A stretch of DNA of 64,000 bases from UBA5859 sp041940025 (GTDB lineage: Bacteria; Pseudomonadota; Gammaproteobacteria; UBA5859): positions 90,486-154,485 of the forward strand of contig JBGTSY010000006.1 of the NCBI GenBank assembly GCA_041940025.1. The letters are read 5' to 3'. The position numbers and the translations under genes were made by a program. Below the pieces are notes generated by a model. It did not search any database and had not been told where the DNA came from. It worked only from the letters and a program-made list of their open reading frames with translations. Shown in pieces: positions 14,639 to 23,069 of the stretch (positions are counted from its first letter, which is position 1; every line of letters begins with the position of its first letter).

Positions 14639-14851
14639 ACAGCAAAAAGATCAAGCCAATTATTGGGCACACTGAATAGAATTATCTGGACTGGCACTAT
14701 CTTTGTCTGGTGCTCTTAATTGTTTACCGCTGTTCACTAACCCCCGCCGGTGTTTGTTGATTTAGTCTGGCATTCTCGATGCTGATGCATTCCTTATTAA
14801 CACAGCAAATAAGCCCACAGAGCGAAATTTAATTGTGTGGAGGACCCCCAG

Positions 14852-14983
14852 AGTCTGATACCTTTGATTGACGATGCGGGGCAGGGCAGTGATGTGCCTG
14901 GCTATGTGCAACGCGAGTTCCAGGACCTGCTCAAGTGCGCTCGACTCGAACTTGGTTTTCTATGGAAACGGTGGGATCTATGA
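14852..14983 (+). pseudogene. IS91-family transposase fragment
   Basis: About 43 codons in one frame with DVPGYVQREFQDLLKCARLELGF, the start of IS91/IS801-type transposases just before their zinc-ribbon. The expected RVRC and cysteine cluster are missing and a TGA stops the frame at 14981-14983. Only this small fragment remains. Confidence 0.5.
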
Positions 14984-15525
14984 ACGCCAAGCGCTCTGAG
15001 CCGCCTTATGACTTTTTTGTTGGTGCTGTTTTCAATACTGTGATCATATGAAAAATTCAGTTCATCCGCTGAGCCACATTGCCGGCCACATGAATGTCCT
15101 GAGGAAGAGTCATAGTACTTGGATCGGAACAGGCAACAAGCGTCAGTGATAAACCAATGAGCGTTGTGATTAAATATCGTGGGATTAACTGACAGTCTGT
15201 TTTGTTGCGGAAAAATTTGCGGCTTAGATTACTTTTCACCAGTGATCTCCAAATCATTTTGCCAATCATAATTGCGATAAGGCCACCTTCAGTCGCGCTT
15301 CCAAACGACGACTCCTCTGTTACCTCACCCGTTGAGCAAGCATTAAAATAACGATTGCCTTCGTTAACGATTGTCACTATGATTGCGAGGATCTCATTTT
15401 TCAAAACTGTCGATCCTGAACATTTAACGTCTTGACAAACCGGCAAGTTATTGCAGTTTCTGCAACCCGAGTAGCAAACAGACTGCGATACCAGACAAGG
15501 CTATAGATTGTTATAACAAAGCTAT
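14984..15525. other. Mostly non-coding stretch before the LysR gene
   Basis: One long minus-strand frame (15057-15446) is listed separately with low confidence. The last 70 bases before the LysR gene are AT-rich and contain ATAGATTGTTATAACAAAGC, possibly part of the regulator's own binding site and promoter. Confidence 0.35.
15057..15446 (-). CDS. Hypothetical protein, doubtful
   Basis: A 129-codon open frame. Its last 45 residues look like a lipoprotein signal (RYLITTLIGLSLTLVAC, then SDPSTM), but this lies at the C-terminus of the long frame and has no usable start codon of its own. The frame may be chance, or a short lipoprotein whose start was lost. No relatives are recognised. Confidence 0.2.
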   Translation of the reverse strand: MPVCQDVKCSGSTVLKNEILAIIVTIVNEGNRYFNACSTGEVTEESSFGSATEGGLIAIMIGKMIWRSLVKSNLSRKFFRNKTDCQLIPRYLITTLIGLSLTLVACSDPSTMTLPQDIHVAGNVAQRMN

Positions 15526-16437
15526 ATGGCCGATAATATTCCCAGTATTCAACAATTAAAAACCTTCCGTGTGGCAGCCCGCCACCTGAGTTTTAAACAG
15601 GCTGCCGATGAGCTAAATCTAACGCCGTCTGCCGTGAGTCACCAAATAAAATCTCTGGAAGAATTACTAGGCACCGCATTATTTACCCGCACCACGCGGG
15701 ATCTAAATTTAACGTCAGCCGGAGAGGAATATCTCGCGCTTACAGATGAAGTGTTACAGATGTTAATTGACGGCACCCGTCAATTTGTAAACCGCCATAT
15801 ACAAAAGACCTTCACCATCACCTGCTTGGGTTCCATTGCCGAACTGTACGTTATCCCCCACATTTCTAAGGCGCAAGAGAGATTTCCCGCGGTTAAGTTT
15901 CAGGTGGATACGGAAACTAGAACACTGGATCTAAAAAAGGAAAATGTAGATTTGGCGATTCGAGTGGGAGACGGCAACTGGTCCGGACTAGAGGTGGAAA
16001 AAATTATCAATACTTGGATACTGCCGGTTTGTACGCGCGATTATATTAAAGCCAAACCGGTGACAAGGGCGGAGGAATTTTTAGACCACACCTTGATTGA
16101 CATTCACGAAGATTTACGGGGCTGGAAACTTTGGGCGAAACAACAAGGCGTAGAGGACTTCTCTCCCAAGAACGTACTCGTCTTTACCGAACCCAGCGCT
16201 GCCATTAAAGCCGCTGAAAACGGACTCGGCGTTTTGATGGCTCATATTCCGCTGATCATGCAGCAACTCTCTCAACGAACTTTAATCGTACCAATAAAAA
16301 AAATCGTAGAATCAGATATGGCCGCCTATGTCGTTTATCCACCGGAACTAAAAGACGATGAAGTACTATTGTATGTCAAAGATCTTATTTTTAATGTGGT
16401 GGACAACTATCCAAATCCACTACCATCAGTGTTCTGA
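15526..16437 (+). CDS. LysR-family regulator, GcvA-like
   Basis: 303 residues. The N-terminal winged helix (LKTFRVAARHLSFKQAADELNLTPSAVSHQIKSLEELLG) and the effector domain (FPAVKFQVDTETRTLDLKKENVDLAIRVGDGNWSGLEVEKI) follow the GcvA subgroup. It lies 307 bases upstream of the small membrane protein and AlkB-like hydroxylase, in the same direction, and is the natural candidate to control them; the inducer is unknown. Confidence 0.9.
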   Translation: MADNIPSIQQLKTFRVAARHLSFKQAADELNLTPSAVSHQIKSLEELLGTALFTRTTRDLNLTSAGEEYLALTDEVLQMLIDGTRQFVNRHIQKTFTITCLGSIAELYVIPHISKAQERFPAVKFQVDTETRTLDLKKENVDLAIRVGDGNWSGLEVEKIINTWILPVCTRDYIKAKPVTRAEEFLDHTLIDIHEDLRGWKLWAKQQGVEDFSPKNVLVFTEPSAAIKAAENGLGVLMAHIPLIMQQLSQRTLIVPIKKIVESDMAAYVVYPPELKDDEVLLYVKDLIFNVVDNYPNPLPSVF

Positions 16438-16744
16438 CATAAATCGATTCATTTAGCGCATAAACTGCTAGTAAACTGGGTCTAGAGGGATAAACTGCCT
16501 GATCCCTATTAAATAACTGTCGAAACCAACTTCTACGGCATATTATCTTTATATTTCAATATCTTATCATTGCCATATGTGATTGATTAATATCATTCAT
16601 TAATGCTGAAATTATTTTCGTTTGCCAGAGTTGACGTCAGCTTTTACTCTGATTATCAGTGATGTGGAACAATATTAGATTTAAAACCACACTAAACTTA
16701 ATCCAGAGCATTTTTATCAATTATTACAAATACGGGGAAATACT
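16438..16744. promoter_or_regulatory. Upstream region of the AlkB-like operon
   Basis: AT-rich, with no open frame. A weak promoter may be TTGACG at about 16631, a 17-base spacer and TATCAG. The repeated ATAAACTGC near 16460 and 16490 could be a regulator site. No firm assignment is possible. Confidence 0.3.
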
Positions 16745-17218
16745 ATGGCTTTTGACGCTATATGGAAGTTTGGGCGATTTTTCATCGCTGCTTACTTTAT
16801 CCTCGGTGCAATTATCTTACAGATATTCTCCTCTCCCTGGCTTTCCACTTATGGCCTAGTGGGGAGTGGCCTGATTATTCTCAGCGAATTGTTTTTGCCC
16901 ACGAACGAAGGCATTGTTCATTACGATAAGCCAAAGATACTTCGCCCCATTCAGTGTGCCCGCCAAATTATCGATATTTTTGCCGTACTTATGTTCGCCT
17001 GCATTGTAGGCCTGCCTAGTGGCGATCTATTAGGGCTTTCTGCCGTGATTGATTTTATCAGTGGCTACGATATGTACGTTGCTGACACCAGCGCAACTCA
17101 TGCTGGAAAACTATCCCTATTTGTCGCGTTTGCTTTTGCTGTCGCAGTTGCCATGCAAGACCGCATTGCGATGAGGCATGAACGGAGCCTGCGGTTAGAT
17201 AACTCACTGGCCGCTTGA
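16745..17218 (+). CDS. Small integral membrane protein of unknown function next to an AlkB-like hydroxylase
   Basis: 157 residues with four predicted membrane helices (about 10-30, 35-52, 72-92 and 123-142) and a charged cytoplasmic tail (DRIAMRHERSLRLD). Between helices 2 and 3 lies PTNEGIVHYDKPKILRPIQCARQ. It starts 44 bases ahead of the hydroxylase gene in the same direction and probably forms one operon with it. It has no rubredoxin or ferredoxin motif, so it is not an obvious electron donor; a chaperone-like or substrate-channel role is speculation. Confidence 0.75.
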   Translation: MAFDAIWKFGRFFIAAYFILGAIILQIFSSPWLSTYGLVGSGLIILSELFLPTNEGIVHYDKPKILRPIQCARQIIDIFAVLMFACIVGLPSGDLLGLSAVIDFISGYDMYVADTSATHAGKLSLFVAFAFAVAVAMQDRIAMRHERSLRLDNSLAA

Positions 17219-17262
17219 TAAAGCGAAAACAATTATTATTTTATAATGGAGAGAGGTAGGAT

Positions 17263-18441
17263 ATGACTTATTATTTTCGATACTTGGCGTTTCCCATCGC
17301 AATGTTTGTTGGCTTGCTAACCTTGTTGCAGGGCGGGTATGCGCTACTGGTTTTTACGCTGGCAGGCATTGTACTGATGTTAGTGGGCGATGCGTTCTTA
17401 GGCGATGAAACCGAAGAAGCCCATCCCAAATATACAAAAATTTTGAACGGCTTTATGTATGCCCATTTGCCTTTGCTATTTCTCATACTCATTGCTTTCT
17501 TATGGCAAATTGCGCCGGGAGACTGGCTGGGTATAGGCGCTACCTTGGAATCCTTTGGCTGGTCGGTAATGGCCAATCATCAACAATTTTCCTTCTTCGA
17601 TAGCGCATTGGCCATTGTCATCGTCGGAATTATGATTGGCGCTGGCGGAACCATAGTGGCTCACGAGTTAACTCATCGGACTTCAGATAAGTTAGCAATG
17701 GTAATTGGTCGATGGTTACTGGCATTTAGTAATGATTGCTCCTTTTCTATTGAGCATGTTTATGGCCACCATATTCGTTTGGGCACTGATCAAGATCCTG
17801 CTACAGCCCGTCGGGGAGAAAATATTTATAAGTTCATCATTCGCTCAACTATTTTTAGTTATCTCAGCGCATGGCAAATCGAGAAGTCCCGTCTTGCCAA
17901 AAAAGGACAATCGGTTTGGGGCATTCATAGCCAAATGATGCGAGGCAATTTAATGATTCTTAGTCTATTCCTATTAGCCTACATTGCCGCAGGCTGGGTA
18001 GGGGTAGTCTATTGGTTTGTCGCTTCTATGTTTGGTAAGTCACTGCTTGAGTTTGTTAACTTTATTGAGCACTACGGTATCGTTCGCAATTCAGATACCA
18101 CATCCGTTTTGCCGCGTCATTCGTGGAATTCAAACAAGCGATTCAGCAGTGTATGGATGTATAATTTAACCCGTCATTCGGATCATCATGCCCGTGGAGA
18201 CGCGCCTTTCTGGGATCTAAAAGCCTATCCTGATACCTTGATGATGCCCTACGGTTATGTCGGTACCCTGTTGCTCACTATTTTTCCTCCGCTGTGGCGT
18301 AGAAAAGTTGACCCGATGATTCTTGAATGGGATCGCAAATATGCTTCGCGCGAAGAGCTGAGACTGGCAAAACAAGCCAATGAAGCCAGTGGATCCGCTT
18401 TGTTGTTGCAGGCAAACCAAGATCCGTTGTATTCGGATTAA
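17263..18441 (+). CDS. AlkB-like membrane non-haem di-iron hydroxylase
   Basis: 392 residues, hydrophobic, with about six membrane helices. The histidine boxes of the alkane monooxygenase / fatty acid desaturase superfamily are all present: HELTH (134-138), EHVYGHH (164-170), NFIEHYG (266-272, NYIEHYG in AlkB) and LTRHSDHH (302-309). The expected reaction is O2-dependent terminal hydroxylation of an alkane or other hydrophobic chain, fed by rubredoxin; no rubredoxin gene is nearby. The C-terminal loop reads MMPYGYVG instead of the AlkB LPTGYPG, so the substrate may differ (XylM- or UndB-like activity are alternatives). GAGAGAGGTAGG precedes the start. Confidence 0.85.
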   Translation: MTYYFRYLAFPIAMFVGLLTLLQGGYALLVFTLAGIVLMLVGDAFLGDETEEAHPKYTKILNGFMYAHLPLLFLILIAFLWQIAPGDWLGIGATLESFGWSVMANHQQFSFFDSALAIVIVGIMIGAGGTIVAHELTHRTSDKLAMVIGRWLLAFSNDCSFSIEHVYGHHIRLGTDQDPATARRGENIYKFIIRSTIFSYLSAWQIEKSRLAKKGQSVWGIHSQMMRGNLMILSLFLLAYIAAGWVGVVYWFVASMFGKSLLEFVNFIEHYGIVRNSDTTSVLPRHSWNSNKRFSSVWMYNLTRHSDHHARGDAPFWDLKAYPDTLMMPYGYVGTLLLTIFPPLWRRKVDPMILEWDRKYASREELRLAKQANEASGSALLLQANQDPLYSD

Positions 18442-18474
18442 TTGTTCGCCAACTTTTGAGTCGGCTCTGAAAAA

Positions 18475-18504
18475 CAAGACCCTTTATGTATATAAAGGGT
18501 CTTG
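18475..18504. terminator. Perfect hairpin after the AlkB-like gene
   Basis: 13-bp arms CAAGACCCTTTAT / ATAAAGGGTCTTG with a 4-base loop, 34 bases after the stop codon. An A-run precedes it, giving a T-run on the minus strand. It can serve as a terminator, at least for minus-strand transcripts, and probably caps the operon. Confidence 0.7.
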
Positions 18505-18840
18505 TAGCAGCGGTGTTCTTGCGATCTGGAGGCCCCATTCGGTGATATTGAGAGCCTGCCGTTCGGCGGTATCCGGCAAGCGACTGTCCCTCACATCGAA
18601 TGGCAACTCCGACATTAACTGAAGACGCCATAGCGGCACGGCACGACCCATCTCATTTTTGATTCACTCGATTTCATTGCCCACTTCGCCGCGCTGGTGC
18701 CCCGGTTAAGTTTCAGCCTGACACGATTCCAGGGTGTATTTGTCGTAAACGGCAAACACCGGGCGTGGGCGGTGATACCAGCGAAACGGGGCAAGGGTGG
18801 CACGGCTGACGGTTTGGCCTGAAAGGGTCACAGAGCAGAA
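18484..18840 (-). pseudogene. Gene debris on the minus strand
   Basis: Several short protein-like stretches lie in different frames. One is a C-terminal-like piece with TLAPFRWYHRPRPVFAVYDK ending in a stop near 18711. Another is a 43-codon frame (18615-18484) starting MSELPFDVRDSRLPDT and ending inside the terminator hairpin. Frame changes between them suggest a decayed gene. I do not recognise the family. Confidence 0.3.
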
Positions 18841-19114
18841 ATCTGCCCGATCTGGCTAATTCAGGCACTGTACCACACGGCATTGGCTACGACTGGCTGC
18901 GAAATGGCCGGGTCGGTTGTTCAAGAAAAAGTGAAAACCTCAACAATTCCCATATTAGTCAACCCGGATTGAAAACTGGCTATTGATTCGCTACCATGCG
19001 CGGCCCTTCCGTCGTCTAAAGAACCCATATTTCTGCCGACTGGACACCCGATTTGTTTCTCACACCGCTTCTGCCCATGAAGTGAGTGGGTATTAGTGTT
19101 ATTGAGAATAGTAA
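18841..19114. other. Intergenic, nothing recognised
   Basis: No open frame, repeat or clear promoter is visible ahead of the SulP gene; a weak AT-rich stretch lies just before its ATG. Confidence 0.35.
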
Positions 19115-20680
19115 ATGTTTGAAATTCACCCGAATAAAGTGGCCACTATCCGTAATGATCTGTTATCCGGTCTAACTGTGGCCCTGGCTTTGGTTCCCGA
19201 AGCCGTTGCCTTTTCTTTTGTTGCAGGGGTTGAGCCATTAGTAGGCTTATATGCTGCCTTTATGGTGGGATTGATCACAGCCTGTATTGGCGGTCGTCCT
19301 GGCATGATCTCTGGTGCCACCGGGGCATTGGCAGTCGTGATGGTCACGCTGGTGGCAGATCACGGTGTTGAATATTTGTTTGCGACGGTAGTGTTGATGG
19401 GCTTGTTGCAAATTCTGGCGGGTATTTTGCGACTCGGTAAATTCATTCGCATGGTGCCACATCCGGTGATGCTGGGTTTTGTAAATGGCTTGGCGATTGT
19501 GATTTTCCTGGCACAACTGAGTCAGTTTGGTATTGCAGGCGAGCCGGGGTGGCTAGATGGCACGTTTATGGAAGGCACTGTCATTGATGTGGCCTGGTTG
19601 CCAGGGGAGCAGCTCACCATGCTGACCCTGTTAGTGCTATTGACCATGATGATTATTCATTTCTTACCAAAGTTCACCCAGGCATTGCCTGCTTCATTGG
19701 TCGCCATTCTTGCTGTGACTCTGATTGTGGTTGTTCTGGATATCGATACCCGAGTCGTCGGCGATGTGGCTTCGATTAAAGGTGGCTTTCCTAGCTTTCA
19801 CGTACCGACGGTTCCGTTTAGTTTCGAAACCTTAGCGATTATTTTTCCTTACTCCCTGGTATTGGCCGCTATTGGCTTGATCGAGTCATTGCTGACCTTG
19901 AGACTCGTGGACGAAATCACCGAATCGCGAGGCCGTGGCAATAGGGAATGCGTTGGACAAGGGGTTGCCAATACAGTCACTGGCTTCTTTGGGGGCATGG
20001 GTGGGTGCGCGATGATTGGCCAGAGCATGATTAATGTTAACTCTGGTGGCCGTGGCAGGTTATCGGGGATTACCGCAGCCTTATGTTTGCTGTTGTTTAT
20101 CCTGGTGGCTTCACCGCTAATCGAAATGATTCCACTGGCTGCACTGATCGGTGTGATGTTTATTGTGGTGATCGGTACCTTCGAATGGAGCAGTTTTCGC
20201 ATTATTCGCAAAGTGCCTCGCAGTGATGCGCTGGTGTTGGTGTTAGTCTCCGCAGTGACCGTGGCGACAGACTTGGCAGTCGCCGTTGTTGTGGGTGTGA
20301 TTGTCTCAGCATTGGTTTTTGCCTGGGAGCACGCCAAACATATATTGGTTGAGTCCCGTGAGGACCATAAAGGCTCAACAGTCTATGCGGTGACCGGACC
20401 TTTATTTTTTGGTTCGGTCACTTCCTTCCTGGATCAGTTTAATCCCGATGAGGACAATGACGATGTGGTCATTGATTTTCAAGGATCGAGAGTGTGCGAT
20501 CACTCTGGTCTGGAAGCGATCGATACGTTGGCTGAGCGTTACCTCAATGCGGGTAAAACATTACATTTGGTTCACTTAAATGAAGAATGTAGAAAGTTGC
20601 TACACAAAGCGGGTAATCTAGTTGAGGTGAATGTGATTGAAGATCCCAAGTACTTTGTTGCAGAAGATAGTCTCGCTTAA
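19115..20680 (+). CDS. SulP-family anion transporter with C-terminal STAS domain
   Basis: 521 residues. The membrane part (residues about 1-415) starts with RNDLLSGLTVALALVPEAVAFSFVAGVEPLVGLYAAFMVG, the SulP signature, and continues through about 12 helices with GGRPGMISGATGALAVVM. The C-terminal 90 residues form a STAS domain (VYAVTGPLFFGSV, VVIDFQGSRVCDHSGLEAIDTL). Known SulP proteins carry sulfate, bicarbonate or dicarboxylates, often with Na+ or H+; the sequence does not decide which. No carbonic anhydrase gene is adjacent. Confidence 0.9.
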   Translation: MFEIHPNKVATIRNDLLSGLTVALALVPEAVAFSFVAGVEPLVGLYAAFMVGLITACIGGRPGMISGATGALAVVMVTLVADHGVEYLFATVVLMGLLQILAGILRLGKFIRMVPHPVMLGFVNGLAIVIFLAQLSQFGIAGEPGWLDGTFMEGTVIDVAWLPGEQLTMLTLLVLLTMMIIHFLPKFTQALPASLVAILAVTLIVVVLDIDTRVVGDVASIKGGFPSFHVPTVPFSFETLAIIFPYSLVLAAIGLIESLLTLRLVDEITESRGRGNRECVGQGVANTVTGFFGGMGGCAMIGQSMINVNSGGRGRLSGITAALCLLLFILVASPLIEMIPLAALIGVMFIVVIGTFEWSSFRIIRKVPRSDALVLVLVSAVTVATDLAVAVVVGVIVSALVFAWEHAKHILVESREDHKGSTVYAVTGPLFFGSVTSFLDQFNPDEDNDDVVIDFQGSRVCDHSGLEAIDTLAERYLNAGKTLHLVHLNEECRKLLHKAGNLVEVNVIEDPKYFVAEDSLA

Positions 20681-21326
20681 GAGCGTGCTAAATTTTAAGT
20701 TGCGCCAAAAAAAATTGAGTATCACTTGCGTCTTTTATGTGTTGATCTTTGTGACTCTATTTAGCAGGCTTCAATAGCTACGATCTCATAGCAATGGCTA
20801 TGGTTATTATTGGTTGGCCGTTTTATGGAATAGAGCTGACACATTCATCCATTGCATATTAAACCCCTTGACATTCTTGAGAAAAGTAATATCCCCATTT
20901 TTCTCGCACACACCGCCCACATCACGCCGAGCCGTGGTTCACAGATCTCATTGGAATCGCTCCGGATCCACGGGATATTGATGAATTAGCCACCTGCCAC
21001 AATCTTGGCATTGTATTCGATAGTCATATAGAATGAGGCCACATATGATAACAGTGGCTCGAATTCATCAGCTCACAGCTTTGCATGCGGCTAACTTTCG
21101 GTCGACGTCCCGAGCACCATCCATCGCGGTCCGGCCCTTGCGATTCACTAGTAATTATCGTCTAATCATTACATTAATCGACTTATCACTAGATGTTTTT
21201 CCACTGGGATCTTCCTACTAGGGGACTTTAACCCCATAAGTTCATGCATTTGCTGGGCTTAGACAAGTGGTTTAGCCTGGCGCAGGGCAATCAAATGTTA
21301 TATCTAGTAAATCTGGAATAGATATT
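20681..21326. other. Intergenic region with a small gene remnant
   Basis: In the plus-strand frame ending with TGA at 21034-21036, from about 20893, the peptide contains HAEPWFTDLIGIAPDPRDID and then ELATCHNLGIVFD. This looks like the C-terminus of a lost protein of unknown family. The rest, including the 290 bases before the glycine methyltransferase gene, shows no firm promoter. Confidence 0.35.
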
Positions 21327-22154
21327 ATGAATAAATCGCAGGAACAATTTTTTGGCGCTGAGCCTACAAAAGTCCGAGATACCGACCACTATCAAGATGA
21401 GTACGTACAAGGTTTTGTTGAAAAATGGGACGAATTGATCGATTGGGAAAGGCGATGGGAAAGCGAAGGCGATTTTTTCATCGAACAACTACGTAGTCGT
21501 GGCGTAAAAAGAGTTCTGGACGTTGCTTGCGGCACGGGGTTTCATTCGGTGCGCCTACTGGAAGCAGGATTCGATGTGACTAGCGCCGATGGCGCGCCGC
21601 ACATGCTTGCCATGGCTTTTGATAACGGGCGTAAGCGCGGCCATATTCTGCGTACCGTGCAGGCGGACTGGCGCTGGCTTAACAGAACCATACATGAACA
21701 GTTTGACGCGGTTATCTGCCTTGGTAATTCATTTACCCATATTTTCAAAGAGCATGATCGCAGAAAAGCACTTGCAGAGTTTTATGCCACCTTGAACTCC
21801 GACGGCATCTTGATTCTTGATCAGCGCAACTACGACGCCATTCTGGACGAGGGATTTTCCAGCAAACATAAATATTATTACTGCGGTGATGCGGTCTCCG
21901 CAGAGCCGGAATACATGGATGAGGGGCTGGCGCGATTCCGGTATCAGTTTCCGGACAATTCTGAATATCATTTAAATATGTTTCCGCTAAGGAAAAAGTA
22001 TAGCCGTCGTCTAATGTATGAAGTCGGTTTTCAGCATGTGGAAACCTATGGTGATTTCCAGGAAACATTTAAGGCTAATGATCCAGACTTTTTAGTGCAT
22101 GTGGCCGAGAAACAATACAGAGACAAAAGTGCGAGTGACGAGGATGAAAAATAA
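21327..22154 (+). CDS. gsmT: Glycine/sarcosine N-methyltransferase
   Basis: Transfers methyl groups from S-adenosylmethionine to glycine and sarcosine, the first two steps of betaine synthesis from glycine. The 275-residue protein has the family start (FFGAEPTKVRDTDHYQDEYVQGFVEKWDELIDW), SAM motif I VLDVACGTGFHS, and the YYCGDAV segment. The stop TAA overlaps the next ATG (TAATG), so it is coupled to the dimethylating enzyme. The pair is typical of Ectothiorhodospira-type halophiles and cyanobacteria. No clear osmotic promoter is visible. Confidence 0.92.
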   Translation: MNKSQEQFFGAEPTKVRDTDHYQDEYVQGFVEKWDELIDWERRWESEGDFFIEQLRSRGVKRVLDVACGTGFHSVRLLEAGFDVTSADGAPHMLAMAFDNGRKRGHILRTVQADWRWLNRTIHEQFDAVICLGNSFTHIFKEHDRRKALAEFYATLNSDGILILDQRNYDAILDEGFSSKHKYYYCGDAVSAEPEYMDEGLARFRYQFPDNSEYHLNMFPLRKKYSRRLMYEVGFQHVETYGDFQETFKANDPDFLVHVAEKQYRDKSASDEDEK

Positions 22155-22987
22155 TGGGCAGTTCATACTCCGAGCAGGTCAACATCGCACGGGATTACTA
22201 CAATAGTGATGACGCCGATAATTTTTATGCCATTATCTGGGGGGGTGAAGACATTCATGTCGGCTTGTATGAGACAGAAGGTGAGCCCATTATCGATGCG
22301 AGCCACCGCACTGTCCGCCAGTTGGCCAAGTGTCTGGGCAAAGTCGGCCCACAACATCAGGTACTGGACATTGGTTCAGGTTATGGTGGTGCGGCACGCT
22401 ATCTAGCTGACACATTCGGTTGCACGGTCACGGCGTTGAACCTCAGTGAGAAAGAAAATGAACGCGCCCGTCAATGCAACATAGCGCGCGGACTCAGTGA
22501 TAAAATTACTGTGGTTGACGGTAGCTTTGAATCTATTCCTGCTGACGATCACAGTTTTGATATCGTGTGGTCCCAGGATGCCATACTGCACAGTGGTAAC
22601 CGCGAAAAGGTGCTGCAAGAAGTGACGCGGGTGTTGAAGCCGGGCGGACGCTTCGTCTTTACCGATCCCATGCAGTCCGATGACTGCCCTGAAGGTGTCT
22701 TGGGTCCCATCTTGGATCGGATCCATCTGTCGACACTCGGATCGCCCAAGTTTTATCGTCATACTTTGTCTGCAAATGGTTTAACGGAAGTCCGCTTTGA
22801 AGAGCATAGCCAGCAATTGGTCAATCATTACCGCAGCGTATTGCAAGAAACTAACCGCCGCCAGCAAGAACTGGAGAAAGCGGTGTCCCCCGAGTACATC
22901 GAGCGCATGAAAACTGGCCTGGCACACTGGATAGAAGGAGGGGAAAAAGGACACCTCTGCTGGGGGATTTTTGTTTTCAGGAAATAG
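22154..22987 (+). CDS. sdmT: Sarcosine/dimethylglycine N-methyltransferase
   Basis: 277 residues. Completes the pathway by methylating sarcosine and dimethylglycine to glycine betaine. It begins with ARDYYNSDDADNFYAIIWGGEDIHVGLYE and has the SAM-binding VLDIGSGYGGAARYLA and later VLKPGGRFVFTDPM. It overlaps the upstream gene by one base and lies 82 bases before a betaine/choline-type carrier. Together the three genes form an osmoprotection module. Confidence 0.92.
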   Translation: MGSSYSEQVNIARDYYNSDDADNFYAIIWGGEDIHVGLYETEGEPIIDASHRTVRQLAKCLGKVGPQHQVLDIGSGYGGAARYLADTFGCTVTALNLSEKENERARQCNIARGLSDKITVVDGSFESIPADDHSFDIVWSQDAILHSGNREKVLQEVTRVLKPGGRFVFTDPMQSDDCPEGVLGPILDRIHLSTLGSPKFYRHTLSANGLTEVRFEEHSQQLVNHYRSVLQETNRRQQELEKAVSPEYIERMKTGLAHWIEGGEKGHLCWGIFVFRK

Positions 22988-23069
22988 GTCATTCAATGCT
23001 GTTTGCGATGGCCGCCCGGTGGGTCTGACGGTTTTATGATTTTTCGAAGACCATCTTTCAGAGTGTAAC

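Noticed and set aside
20870..20895. TTGACA-like promoter upstream of the glycine methyltransferase
   Set aside because: The only TAATAT nearby is 13 bases away, too short a spacer, and a gene remnant follows.
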